The notes below the pieces were generated by a model. That model did no database searches. It was not told the DNA's origin and saw only the letters and a list, made by a program, of their open reading frames with translations. A stretch of 64,000 nt of DNA, taken from NCBI GenBank assembly GCA_945643635.1, contig CALZFC010000018.1, positions 2,647,501-2,711,500 of the forward strand. Direction: 5' to 3'. How positions within the stretch are numbered: the stretch's first letter is position 1; each line of letters opens with the position of its first letter. Of the stretch, positions 37,301 through 50,052 are shown piece after piece. Source of the stretch: Allodiplogaster sudhausi. Lineage: Eukaryota; Nematoda; Chromadorea; Rhabditida; Diplogasteridae. The translations under genes were made by a program, and so were the position numbers.

Positions 37301-38140
37301 TGAGTAAAATTGAAATAGATTACGGTTGAGTTTCGGGTTCCTTTAAAATGACATCATCTCACCATGCACAGGAAGTGGTGCGAGATTGGCTGGCGCGAGA
37401 GGGCGAGAAGAGCCGAGTCATCCATGTGATGAGCGACCGAGTCGAAGAGGCTGCCAAAACTATTGGCCAAGGTGAGATTTTTAGTTTTTTTTTAAATAAA
37501 AAGTTGTCGGTTAATTTAGTTTTGTTCATAAAAAATATTTTTGTTGAAGGAGTGTGGCCGAGCGAGGATGTCGCCTTCTACTACGCTGCGAAGAAGACGC
37601 TCGCAACGGGCTGCGAGCCGGACGAAGTTACGCGCATCATTCAGGCAACAAATATAGTTCATCGTTCATGTTTTATGATGCGCTTTTGTACGCAAATATA
37701 TATGTACTTGTAAAATGTGAAACAGTGTAGAGATTAGTAAAACAAACTACATACATTTATGCATATATTTCTTGAAATCGTTTGATAGAAAAGAAAGGAA
37801 AGAAAGATAAAGATAGGCTTACTATCAGAGTGATCTCTCAGACGCTGTCGCCAGCGGCTGAAGTGTGCTGGTTGGCTGGCGCCGGCGGTGGTGGATATCT
37901 CTGCGCCTGGCTGCGGGCGGACGCGACCGCTGAGCACGCTCAGAAGCTTCTTTGCGATTCTGGGGTGCGCATCACTTTTTTTCCTTTTCGTCATATAAAT
38001 TATCACTAGTTTTACTTATCGGGGAAAAAAGAAAAAAAACAAGAATCATCTTCGTTCAACATCAAAAATCCACTCTATAGTTCGGCCACCTCCGGGTCGA
38101 CCGAGTCTCAATGGCAACTGAAGCATTGCTTGTCGACTGA
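31386..38140 (+). CDS. FCSK-like: L-fucose kinase (fucokinase, GHMP family)
   Basis: Phosphorylates free L-fucose at C1 in cytosolic GDP-fucose salvage. Exons: 31386-31449, 31598-31716, 31958-32041, 32641-32773, 32988-33166, 33232-33292, 33363-33475, 33545-33710, 33780-about 33836, 34067-34215, 34352-34503, 35121-35211, 35241-35506, 35647-35776, 36272-36388, 36581-36675, 36808-36858, 37027-37083, 37180-37281, 37372-37471, 37550-37644, 37842-37964, 38081-38140. Phase fits throughout except the exon 9/10 junction. The N-terminal domain starts MDWTAVCIAV and has VVDDAAADVGSAGSALNALL, where animal fucokinases have GSGGATLNALL. The GHMP kinase domain has RVDLFGGWLDTPP, the ATP loop PQGSGLGSSSILA split across exons 15 and 16, TTGGGWQDQVGGIYPGIKLG, FTGQPRLAKNLLQ and LAGAGGGGYL. 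The protein is about 860 residues; human fucokinase is about 1,080. The shortage lies between exons 8 and 10. Introns after exons 5 and 21 use GC donors. Confidence 0.92.
32042..32640 (+). other. intron 3 of fucokinase, 599 bp
   Basis: Bounded by donor GTTAAT and acceptor TGACAG. AT-rich with an ATGTACATACACATATGT stretch near 32575-32593; no exon recognised in it. The exact 3' end of exon 3 is less certain than the other boundaries. Confidence 0.5.
34504..35120 (+). other. intron of fucokinase, 617 bp
   Basis: Bounded by GTGCAA donor and TTTCAG acceptor. AT-rich, no repeats or exons recognised. Confidence 0.6.
35960..36217. mobile_element. Tc1/mariner-type MITE (258 bp) in a fucokinase intron
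   Basis: Ends are perfect inverted copies: CAGTACCGCCCACGAGCC on the left and its reverse complement on the right. Near-perfect inverted homology continues to about 60 bp per arm through CGGCTCGAGCGGCTCCGAGC motifs. TA dinucleotides flank both ends (35958-35959, 36218-36219), as expected for TA target duplication. The 135-bp AT-rich centre carries no coding potential, so it would depend on a transposase elsewhere. The same end plus TA occurs alone near 1925-1937. Confidence 0.85.
37317..37332. repeat. partial copy of dispersed repeat (AGATTACGGTTGAGTT)
   Basis: This 16-bp word recurs at 38915-38930, and 14 bp of it at 28178-28191. It lies within a fucokinase intron. Confidence 0.5.
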
Positions 38141-38411
38141 GCGCCTGTGCATTTCAACAATTCAGCCTATTCTATTCACTTATTTCACTGTTTGCTTTAC
38201 TGTGATAATTTCGGGAGCTATTATTCGTGCATACATTATTTGATGAAAAAGGGATTTTTTTTTAAATTGAAGTGTTTTATATTCACATATCTTGTTTGTA
38301 GAGGCAGTTAAAAAGTTTTAATAACATTCCCATTGAACATTTCCCATATGTATCATATTCTTGAATATAAAAAATTTCCTGGCCCTACATATTTTAAAAG
38401 AATGGACTCAT

Positions 38412-38417
38412 AATAAA
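38412..38417 (+). promoter_or_regulatory. candidate polyadenylation signal for fucokinase
   Basis: An AATAAA hexamer lies 272 bp after the fucokinase stop codon, in the 806-bp gap between the two convergent stop codons. No downstream element was checked. Confidence 0.35.
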
Positions 38418-38828
38418 ACTTCAACTATTTTATCTTGAAGTGAAGAAATGAAACATTTTATGCAATTAGTTTATACTTACTTGCATACCTACATAATTAC
38501 ATATGTACATCATTCGTACATCGATGTATTGTTTCCATATGTGCAATGGAGAATTAAAGCTATTAAGACAAGAGGAAATGGTATTAATTTAATGCAGATG
38601 TATGAAAAATAGACAAGCGCAGAGTGAGAGTACTCAAGTTTGGTGAGGACTACTCATTGAGGGTGAGAATTACTTTGGACAAAGTCAGAACAAGGATGAA
38701 CATGACAAGAATATGACTAGAATCACGTACACGATTCAGCTGCCACGAGGTGTGCAAAGCCCGTTGGAATCGTTTGAATTGCACCGGATTATGTATATTT
38801 TTAAATCTCAATTTAAAGGAGCGAATCG

Positions 38829-38932
38829 TGAATTCGCGCAATTTTGTTTGATTAAAGCGAGAGAGAATGTGTGATTTAACGAAACGCGATTATAAGTATT
38901 GGGAATATTCAACTAGATTACGGTTGAGTTCA
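38829..38932. repeat. copy 2 of the ~100-bp dispersed repeat
   Basis: Aligns with 28095-28195 from GAATTCGCGC to ATTACGGTTGAGTT. It ends within 15 bp of the stop codon of the minus-strand carboxypeptidase, so it probably lies in that gene's 3' UTR. Confidence 0.6.
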
Positions 38933-38946
38933 TTCCTCCTTTAAGG

Positions 38947-41900
38947 CTAGATCCACAAGGCACACACGACAGTCAAGATTAGCAAAGCAGACGACGTCTT
39001 CTGGGCGAAAGAGGAAGTTGTCGTCTCCACTGACCTCCGAAGCGGCAACGGCGTCGCAAGCACATTCAGCCGCCTGCCGTCACTGTAAATGGCATTCTAA
39101 GATGTTACCCTTACAATGTAATCGCAGCCTACTTACAGTAACCGTATGCTATTAATAAACAACTGAAGAAATAAATAGTTTGAACCACTGACAAAAATGG
39201 ACAATTGACATGGCTGAATTCTTGAGATTCTGTAATCTTTTTTTCCAATGTTCATAATTTTCTCTACAAGGACCTACATATTTTGCATTTTAGCAGAAGT
39301 CATCTGGTGGTTTGTAAAAATTCCACACGCACCTATAGTTGACAGCGTCTTTCGAGATGTTCACATTAGCGATGAAGTTGGTTATCATCTGAGCTGAGGG
39401 ACCGGCGCGATCCATCGGAACGAAGTGGCCAGCGCCCTGGCAAAAACGACTATTTATTTATAGACTTATATACTCTTCATTTGTCTCAATTCTACAGTAA
39501 CCATTCATAATAAATGTACTATTTTTTTCTGTCCTGAATATGCGCTGAAGTTGAATGGACACAGACTCTTCTACCTTAACAGTGAGCACATCGAGAGAGA
39601 CGCCATCGCCTTGGTAGTGCTGCACGTAGCCTGCGATCTGATCACGGAAGTGCCACTCCTTACGGCCAGTGTCCTGTTCACAGCCATCGAATCATTCATC
39701 AGTCAGATTAATTGTAAATTATAATTTGTAGATTCTCAAGAAATTTATCCATCTTCATTGATTATAGAAACACTGGCAGACGTGTGACGCGACCGGAGAA
39801 AAGTAACGCACGTTATAAAATTAAATAAAGGAGCAGAGATTTGTCTGGAAAAAAGACCAAGAAACCAGAGCGACCACCTTGAGATGGTTTCCTTCGGCGA
39901 CCGCTCGCATGAACCACTCATCTCCCAGGTAATTGCACACCGTGTCCACGTCTCCGTTGTAGATCAACATGCGGAAGTTGGGAATCTTAAACGTACTCAA
40001 ACATGAATATCGAGAAGTTTCCTGGGGCATTCTCAAGACATCGAAATACTTACATAAATCTCGTCACTTTTCACAAACCGTCTTTGAATTCGCGATAACT
40101 TTGTCGAAGAAAGTGCGCGTCGTGAGATGCTGCCCGGTGTAGTTTGTGTACACCAAGTCGCTGAAAGCAAAGAGGATAGTAAATAAGACGAATTGGCCGG
40201 TGCCTCCCATATTGATAGGTACAATGTTTAAAGCTCGGGGACTTTTACCGAACTAGGATGCGCTAATGCAGGGATTATGGTTATTCTGAATGAAAGGAAC
40301 GGTCATTGAAAGGTCATCGAAAGGTCATTGAAATGTTATCGAAAGATCAACGAAAGGTCATCGACAGTTGAGCGACATGGCTTGGAATGTCAAAAGAATA
40401 AGAACGCACGTGCACGGCTTCCATTTGTTGCCTCTCGCCATCCACTCCTTGCTGACGTGGAGTGCCTCGAGCACTTCTTTCTTATTCAGATATGACGTCG
40501 TCGCATCGTCCGCCCAGCACGGGAAGCCCGCGAGAGTGTCCGTGGAATCGCGCCAGAAACTGTCCTTAAAATAGAACTCTTTTTTTACATTTTAAATGTA
40601 AAAAAAGAATATGAAATATGAAAAACATAAATATGAAAATATTATATTGTAATTCTTCGCCTTTTAAATATCTCCTAGACCATAATCAATAACCAACAGC
40701 CGGATTCTCATCTTCCGCCGCTGCATCACGACGTGGCCGAGAGTGATCGCGACGCGACACGCGACGCATCGCGCGCCGCCCGCCGGCTGTCGCGCTAAGC
40801 TTGCCACTCGTGCCGACGTAGCAGTCTTGGTAGTAGCTGTAGGCGTGCGTTCTGGAAGGAAGAAGACCGCAGTCATCAACGATGACTATGGAAAAATTTA
40901 ACGAAAAAAAAATGTAGAAGAAAGAGAGAAAAATAGTATTCTAACGTGTCCTCGACGCTGTACATTCGATAGAGCTGAAAATATTGGACTTTGCGCTTAG
41001 AAAACACTCCAACTTACTTAATCGTTTTGATTTCGTCAGGAAATGCATAGCTATAGCAGCTGTTAAATTTAATAAGTTATCAAATGAATGATTTTGCTCA
41101 CAATGTCACCGCAGGTCGAATTGTCAGAGTCGAAGTCGACATTGCTATCGCTCGTGAGATTTTTCATAAAGTCGTACTTCTCGATGTCGGTTTCGCCGTT
41201 GGTGGAACAGTTTTTCTTCACATAATCCCACTCTCTAAATTTAACAGATATCAAGAAAATGTCTATAATTATATATTCTTCCTTTGCTCATGCTCAGGTC
41301 ATTCTTCCTTGCTTACTGCGTCGAGAGACGTCCGTGAAAGTAGCTCCAAAGAACTTGCAAATTCAGCAGGCTTTTCACATCCATGAACCCGTTGCCAATC
41401 GCAAATCCCTGAAATAATACGTAATTCGTACACGTGGTGCCGAGCAAGAAGAAGAAGAAAAAATTTCCGTAAAACTTTCAAAATATTTTTTCGTCATTAA
41501 ACAGAAAATTTCATCCTTAAATTTTATTTTTAAATGTTCACTTCTGCATATTTACCGATAGATATACGCTTAGAAATTTTGTAAATATCAAGAATCTCAA
41601 CCTGGAAGTTCTTATTGGGGAAGTCGCCCGTCTTGATGCCCTCGAACAGGAGATTGGCCAGCATTGGAATGTAGATGCCAGCGTACGACTCGCCAGAGAT
41701 GAAGAAGGTGCGATTCGCGTAGCGTGGCTGGACACTGCAAGAAATTCATTTTCAAATTTTGTCAGATCCTGAAACGAAATCACGGGTTACGGTAGCTTAC
41801 TTTCGGAAGAAGTCCGCTAGGGCTGCGTAGTTCTGCGCGGCGCTGAGATCGTCGGTGAAGTTGCCAAAGTCTGCGTCGCTTGCATCGTATGAGAAGCCAG

Positions 41901-42226
41901 TACCGATGGGCGATTCGAGGGCCAACACGTTTGCGCGCTGAGAAAGGGCAAAAAAATGTACTATGGCTTTTTCTCTCACCACTCTCTCTATCGTGCTCAC
42001 TCTCTACCCTCTCTTTCTCTCTCCCTCACTCTGTCTTTCTCTCTCTAACGACTCCCTCATTCACTTATCCCGTATAACGCGTATCTTCTCCCGCTCAATC
42101 TTTGCTAATGGTAAGAGTAAACCGTGCAGTAAATCCAGAATTCGAACCTGATTCCACGACAGAGTAAAGGATTGGAAAGACGGATAAAATTATGGGGTAC
42201 AAGCAAGTCAGCAATTTCGATGCCAT
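38947..42226 (-). CDS. serine carboxypeptidase (cathepsin A-like, family S10), N-terminal part missing
   Basis: Removes C-terminal residues from peptides; usually lysosomal or secreted. Minus-strand exons: 42226-42148 (signal peptide), 41937-41801, 41734-41602, 41408-41317, 41234-41102, 40974-40946, 40851-40698, 40564-40410, 40160-40079, 39985-39878, 39673-39575, 39436-39333, 39082-38947. From 41937 to the TAG phase closes perfectly (453 residues). Signal peptide: [20 protein letters not shown]. Triad: Ser in [14 protein letters not shown], Asp in [19 protein letters not shown], His in [17 protein letters not shown]. Other family blocks are [16 protein letters not shown] and [10 protein letters not shown]. 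The roughly 90-residue block between signal peptide and ANVLALESP, which should carry the oxyanion motif GGPGCSS, is absent, and phases do not match there (1 versus 0). The last exon ends in a hydrophobic tail, [15 protein letters not shown], suggesting a membrane anchor. It is convergent with fucokinase. Confidence 0.88.
40291..40365. repeat. 12-bp tandem repeat GAAAGGTCATTG/C
   Basis: About six imperfect units of GAAAGGTCAT(T/C) lie in an intron of the carboxypeptidase gene, ending 45 bp from an exon. Confidence 0.85.
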
Positions 42227-42365
42227 AACGGTTCGTACATAGAGAAATTCGCTCTCTCTCTCTCTCTTTCTCTGGCTTCTTTTCTGGCGCAATCGCTCTC
42301 TTTCACTTTCCAACACTATCGCCTGCTCTCTTTCTCTATCGCTAATTTAATATCTCTACAAATTT

Positions 42366-42641
42366 GTCTTGTTCCTGGTTCTCTCACGGTCAAGAGAAAT
42401 GGGTTGTGTGGGTGAAATGAACGTGCATGGGAGTTTCACAAGGCAGATTATACCAAATATAATTCCCCGAGGTACTCGCATTGCTATTTATGAGTACGGA
42501 AATGGAACTAACGCCATGACTCCAGGAGTAAGTAATATAAAATTTAAAAAAAAAAGTCACTCAATCACAGATGTATTTATACATACTCCAACTTTTTGCC
42601 ATGATAACATAATCATTACCAGTAAAAATATACTCTACTAA
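42366..42641 (+). pseudogene. possible ISXO2/Merlin-type DDE transposase fragment
   Basis: An open frame contains RQIIPNIIPRGTRIAIYEYGNG, broken here as RQIIPNIIPRG then TRIAIYEYGNG, followed by TNAMTPGV. This resembles the pattern I..HI.PGT.I.SD.W.AY..L...GY of ISXO2-like transposases, followed after a spacer by SHSITDVFIH where those proteins have NHS..FV. The conserved Asp and Trp are replaced by Tyr, and flanking domains are absent. An alternative is a short exon ending at a good GTAAGT donor at 42531. Weak evidence. Confidence 0.25.
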
Positions 42642-42799
42642 ACATTCTTATTCGACAGTAAATGACAATGCTCTTCATGTGATGAAGTTTCTACTAATCA
42701 TTCAGTTCGATAGGTAAAAAAGTGCGCACGGATGTGGAGAAAAAGCGATGTTCGAAAGAAAGTTCATTGTAACGAGCTAACGAGTGGGGTGTGAACGGG

Positions 42800-42811
42800 A
42801 GAGAGCGAGAG

Positions 42812-42885
<74 letters not shown>

Positions 42886-42956
42886 GAAGAGTGAGCGATA
42901 GAGAGCGGAAGGAGAGAGAGAGAGAGAGAGCGGAAGAGTGAGCGATAGAGAGCGGA

Positions 42957-42996
<40 letters not shown>

Positions 42997-43055
42997 GAGT
43001 GAGCGATAGAGAGCGGAAGGAGAGAGAGAGAGAGAGAGAAAAGCGGAGAAACAGA
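42800..43055. repeat. GA array with a repeated GAGTGAGCGATAGAGAGCGG cassette
   Basis: Long GA runs separated by three copies of a cassette containing GAAGAGTGAGCGATAGAGAG followed by CGGAAGGAG, at about 42884, 42931 and 42991. Confidence 0.9.
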
Positions 43056-44007
43056 GAAAGAGAGGGTGAGAACTGCCACAAAAGTTTTGTGGCTCGCAAA
43101 GCAAATACTGCCGATGCGCCTAGCTCGAGAACCGGACCATTTTGCCGTATTTATATTAACAAAGCAGAAAATGAAGTAACATAGTACATGAGCAATGCAA
43201 CAAAACAAGCGCAACCCCCAAATATATATCTACACACAGAAAATAATTTGGTTGTATTTAACAAAATGAGGTACAAATATATTATGAGAACGGCTCCTTA
43301 CAAAATATTTTGTGAAAACGGCGCGGGCATTCTGTACCCTCCGAGGTACATTTTGTAAAATGAGCGAATTGGGCCGGAAGTGGACCGTTCAGCTGCTGTT
43401 TTTCGCTCTGTTTTGTCTTTTTCTCTTCCCCTCTTGATAAAACTGCCAATCTCTCTATATATCTTTTTTCTCTCAGCTTTCCTCTACCCAACGATACCTT
43501 TTTCCCCACTGTACTTGCATTTTAAAGCCCCTTTAAAATTACTTTTATACGGCATTCCATAGTTTCTGCAATTTTTTATATCTTTTTCTTCTTATTTCTC
43601 TCTCTGTCTATCTAAATAGAATAAAATGTGATTAAAGATCGCAAAAAGCGATAATTTAGCTAACCTGTGACTGTAGTGATGATGATGGTGTAGTCGTCGC
43701 CGTTCCTGGAAGTAGACAGAGAGAGAGAGAGAGAAAGACATTTTGTTCCCGACCGGACCCGAACCACCACCCCCCGCGCGCAATTTTCCCAAGTTAATCC
43801 CAGGCCACAAACCCACCCATGCAGCTTTCTGCATTGGATAACCTAGTGATAGGGAGGGGGGGGGGAGGAATGAGACATATGCGCAGCGATTTGCTTCATT
43901 CCTCTCTCATGTCTCTCTCTCATCTCTCTTGTTTTGTTTTCTTGTTTACGTTGTTTGTCTGTACATACAGTGCGAGTATATATGCACCCCTTTGTCTTGC
44001 TCGCTGC
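43056..44007. other. interval between GA array and CAGA array
   Basis: No confident gene. A 47-bp minus-strand interval (43713-43667) has a good acceptor (CTACTTCCAG) and donor (GTTAGC) and could be a tiny exon, but no partner exon was found. G runs occur near 43855-43866. Confidence 0.35.
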
Positions 44008-46008
<2,001 letters not shown>

Positions 46009-46010
<2 letters not shown>

Positions 46011-46758
46011 AGGCGAGAGAAAGACAGATGGATGCAGCCTTTCAAGTGCGCTCGCATGCGATCGATCGCCGAGAGACATGAGAGAGGCAGAGGGAGAGAG
46101 AGAGAGAGAGAGGGAGGGAGGGAGAGAGAGTTACATCGAGACAGCGAGTGAGAGAGAGAGAGAGATAGATAGACATTAGCCATTTGACAATCATATTAAT
46201 GCATAAGGCAAAGAAGCTGATTGAGAATTCAAAATTCAACAAGACAGTTTAGTGGAAAGGAGATATGTACATAAATGAAAGATACAAGCATAGACCCAGA
46301 TGAATCGTGTAAAATATCATATTTGAGTGCGTTTTTTTCTGTTCTGTTGATAGCATTTTAATGAAGAGTTTGTAATGGAAGACGAGGCATAACGAGAGGA
46401 GAGCGAAATCAGCACTACATATGTATTTGAAGTTGAGATTACTGATGCATGAAGCGCAATAGATACAACATTATCTCGAGTGCTGCGCACCGAATATTTT
46501 CAATGGGATTCAAATGTTTTTCATTTAATTCTTTCTCTTTTTCTCTCTCTCCCTTTCCCTCTCCCTCTCCCTCTCCCTCTCTCTCTAACTCTCTCTCTCT
46601 CCCTCTCTCTCTCTCACTTTCTCTCTCTCTCTTTCTCTCTATCTCTTTCTCGTATTTCGATCGCTCTTCATTCTAATAACTGTAAATTGTTCTTTGTTGT
46701 CGATTCGCAGATATCAGAATGAATAGAGAGCGAACGCGAGAAAGATATAGAGAGAGAG

Positions 46759-46800
<42 letters not shown>

Positions 46801-47179
46801 AAGAGAGAGAGAGAGTAAAAGAAAGAGAGATAGATAGAGATAGAAAGAAGAAAGAAAGAAAGAGAGAGATAGAGAAAGAGAGAGAGAAGGAAGAGAGAGA
46901 GATTCATTATTTTGCAGTCAGTCTCCCCTCGCTTGCTCTTCGCGAGCGGTTGCTTCACACTTTCTCTGAGTCTTTTCTCTACAGATCCTACCAAACTACG
47001 TCTATTAAAGGTTTTCTTCTTTTACTGCTCATTTTAGCTATTTCCTGCTGTATAAGCATCCCATTTTTCAACACCTTGAATTATTCTCAGTATTGCTCAG
47101 ATATTAACTGTATTTCGAGTAAATTTTTCGAGATGAATAACTTGGTCGCCCTATTTAGACGTCTCGATTCTTCGGCGGA
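46009..47179. other. interval between CAGA array and fucosyltransferase
   Basis: GA tracts at 46085-46165 and 46765-46910, CT tracts at 46535-46650. The 5' UTR and promoter of the fucosyltransferase should be near the right end; none could be specified. Confidence 0.4.
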
Positions 47180-49778
47180 ATGCAACTTTCCGTCTGCTGC
47201 TCTAAAGCGAGCAAGAGTCTAAGGAAATATGTCCTACAATTCCTGATCCTTTGCACCATCGTAATTCTTCTCTTCATCTACGAAGCCGAAATACAACAAA
47301 TCGTCTGCCAGAAGGTTGGATATCTTGGCCAAATCAAAATTTTTCCTGAACACAATTTAAAAAAATTCCGAATTTAACCTTTCATAATTGCAGATTCCAC
47401 TGAGTGTTAAGCGCATTTATGATGGGGAACTTGAGAATCAGCCGGTCATTCTCGCTTGGACGAACTTCTTCAGGTTAATCAAAAAGATGATGACATTGTG
47501 TGCCGGATGTCTCTCGAATACCCCTTCAAGGGTACTAAATGACATGTTTACTTCTTTAACATCACTCAAAAGTGCACGAAACTGAATTTTCTGAATTCTC
47601 CTTACTTTTGCCTCTCTTTTTATTTTGAACTCATGCACTCTCGCCCTCCTGTCAGAAAACAAAATTGCGAATTCAGAAGTGAGTTTCGGCAATAAAAGAT
47701 AAGTTAAAAATTTATCTTAAAAATTATTTTCCAGTGTTGTCCTACCAATGGGTGGTGGGCATCAAAATTTCATCATTTTCTGCATTTTAGTGGAAAGCTC
47801 GACGAGCTACTTCGAGATAACCTCGTTGGCTGCCCCTTCAAATGCCAGATCTCGGCAAGGACGGATCAGAGGTTATCCAGATAATATGTACTGTGTCTGA
47901 AAGATGCGACTTTATATTTCAGGGTAGACTTTTGGTCTTTCCACTCTGAAAATTATTGATAGTTTAATTACAGCGACGATGAGAGGGCGGACGCGATTGT
48001 TTTCCACATAAGAGATCTCCACGCGAATGACCTTCCCCGACACCGGCGAGCCGAGCAGTACTTCGTCTTCTTTCTCCTAGAGTCACCAATGTACTCCTGG
48101 GGGATTCAACTGGTAAAAAATGCATTTTGGCTCGTGTCAAAATTGTTTACATTTGTGGCGGGCCCGATGATTATTATTATAACTACAGTAAATTAACTTC
48201 TAAACTTTCCAGTACTTTAATTTTGCTTAACAAAAAAATCGCATCTAATATTAAAAGAATAAAGAATCTTATTCGACAGGTTCCTCGTGACTTCTTCAAT
48301 GCAACTCTTGGATACCTTCGCGGACCCGGCGCGTACCGCTTTTCATATGGGGACTTCTATCCGATTAATGAAACATCTCACTTGCCACTTCGAAACTGGA
48401 CCATCACAAGCAAGGAGCAGGTTGTGCCCATTTTCCTTGAAAAAGAATTATATTAAGAAAAGAAAAGGGGTCTCCTTTAAGTGATAACTCATTTAAATTA
48501 AGATCGATGCCGCAATTAAGCAGAAGAACGCCGTGGCCTTCGCTCTCGTTTCGAATTGCCACAATACAAACTCGAAAAGAGAGAGCTATATTCAGGTTCG
48601 GAAGCATTCTTCAGTTGTGTTAAAATCACTGAAAGCAATTCAATTTCAACGTAGAGATAATCAGATTGCAATTATCAAAGTATTTATTGGGGACGAGAGA
48701 GCGATTCAAGGAAGTGACTTAAACTCGCAATTGAGTTCAGTATCCATTTCATTATACTTATTATTTAAGAAAAGAAAGCTTGACTAAAAACAAATGAAAT
48801 GAAATATATATGTGATTAATTAAATATGAATTAATGAACTTCTTTCAGGCACTCTCTGGACACATGATTCTCACTCTTCGCGGTAAATGTTATTCCTCTT
48901 TTCCTTCGTTTGGGGATAAATGCGATTCGACTTGCGAGCGGAATCTAATTCGTTAGTTTTATTTTTCTTTTTTCATTTTAGCTTTAAGCAGCATATTTAT
49001 TTTGAAGGAAAGATGACAATAGCAGTGAAAATTCTTCCAGAGTCGCACTTCTTCTATCTCGCCTTTGAGAACTCGGTCTGCACAGGATATGTGACTGAGA
49101 AATTCTTTCGCATCCAACATCTCATTGTTCCCGTTGTGCTGCGGCGGGCCGTTGTGAAGGGTCATTTTGTAGCTTTCTCCCCATGCTTCATCTGAAAACT
49201 CTGTACACGTTGTATTTGTATTAACGATAGCAGAGAAGGCGTCACACTAGATGGAGGAAGCAATTTTGTTAAAATGTCTTAATCTTCTTTAGGAATTGCA
49301 CCCGACTCCTCTTTCGTTGCTGCGGATGATTTCTCGTCTCCAAAGGAACTGGCAATGTTTCTCGTTGCCGTCTCAAAGAATCTAACAAGATATCGAGAGT
49401 GCGTTTATACATTTATCAATGCTAAAAATGTGCCTTAAATATTAAACAAAACAAAAACTATGAATGTAATTTAGCAGAATAATTTTTGCTTTAGGTTCTT
49501 CGACTGGACCAAACAATTCTATCAGAAGACTCCAGCATATTCGAGCGGTAAGAAGTGTTTCTTCTTGAACAAAAAAACCAAAGACAACAAGTTCAAGTTT
49601 GTATTGATATTTTATAGCTCATGTAAAATGGCCATTCGCAGGAATCTGCAATCTGTGCCGTGACTTGCATTTCGCAAATGTCTCCTCGCCCTGGCCGAGG
49701 AGTTCCCCGGATATTCGCGAGTATTATTCTCCCAAACAATGCGAAGCTGGCGCTGGCGAGAAATTGGCTCGTGCTTAG
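47180..49778 (+). CDS. FUT-like: alpha-1,3-fucosyltransferase (CAZy GT10), complete, 11 exons
   Basis: Transfers fucose from GDP-fucose to N-acetylglucosamine-type acceptors in the Golgi. Exons: 47180-47314, 47394-47473, 47791-47871, 47974-48112, 48280-48420, 48503-48595, 48849-48951, 49008-49160, 49293-49398, 49495-49547, 49642-49778. All phases close, 1221 nt, 406 residues plus TAG. It has type II membrane topology: a short basic N-terminus, then a span at about residues 17-35 (VLQFLILCTIVILLFIY). Then come PVILAWT, the CPFKC block, ADAIVFHIRDL, and FFLLESPMYS (the usual F.MESP region). A Cys-rich GKCYSSFPSFGDKCDSTCE loop is followed by the GT10 signature, residues 272-291: FFYLAFENSVC then TGYVTEKFF, with Glu278 and Lys289. 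The C-terminus has FVAADDFSSPKEL and GICNLCRDL. Three potential N-glycosylation sites fall in exon 5 (NAT, NET, NWT). A decayed inverted copy lies at 51360-52340. Confidence 0.93.
47474..47790 (+). other. intron 2 of fucosyltransferase
   Basis: Begins GTTAAT and ends TTTTAG. It contains an open stretch interrupted by one TGA (ending GTK-stop and continuing HVYFFNITQKC). Skipping it gives the family-typical join from AWTNFF to SGKLDELL, so I treat it as intron, possibly with residual coding character. Confidence 0.5.
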
Positions 49779-50052
49779 CCATGAATTCAAAGTACAAATG
49801 GAATGCATCAAATATATGCCTTTCCCCAACCGAATATATTTACTAATTGTGATTATACGTTCTGTTGGAGAATCGATTGTTCGTCGTCTATTCTTTTCAG
49901 TGCCATTGTGCGTGATAAAAATGTTCTTCTAACCTGCAATGTTCAGCTTCATTACAAACAATCAGAAAGGTCGGTATTCTATGTGGCAATCAATTACAGT
50001 TTTCTATTACTGAAGAAATATTGAGGTTAGAATATTTTCAAATTAAACAATA

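Noticed and set aside
38950..39088. Plus-strand frame reading [20 protein letters not shown] up to TAA at 39088
   Set aside because: It is the complement of the carboxypeptidase terminal exon, whose minus-strand phase and splice site fit exactly; fucokinase already ends at 38140 with the expected C-terminus.
43592..43834. Minus-strand frame with GGGGSGPVG considered as the missing carboxypeptidase GGPG block
   Set aside because: The surrounding residues do not match the family (no WLNGGPGCSS context) and the splice sites do not connect it to the exon at 41937.
47474..47790. VNQKDDDIVCRMSLEYPFKG frame treated as a fucosyltransferase exon
   Set aside because: It contains an in-frame TGA, and splicing across it gives the family-typical AWTNFF-SGKLDELL junction with correct phase.
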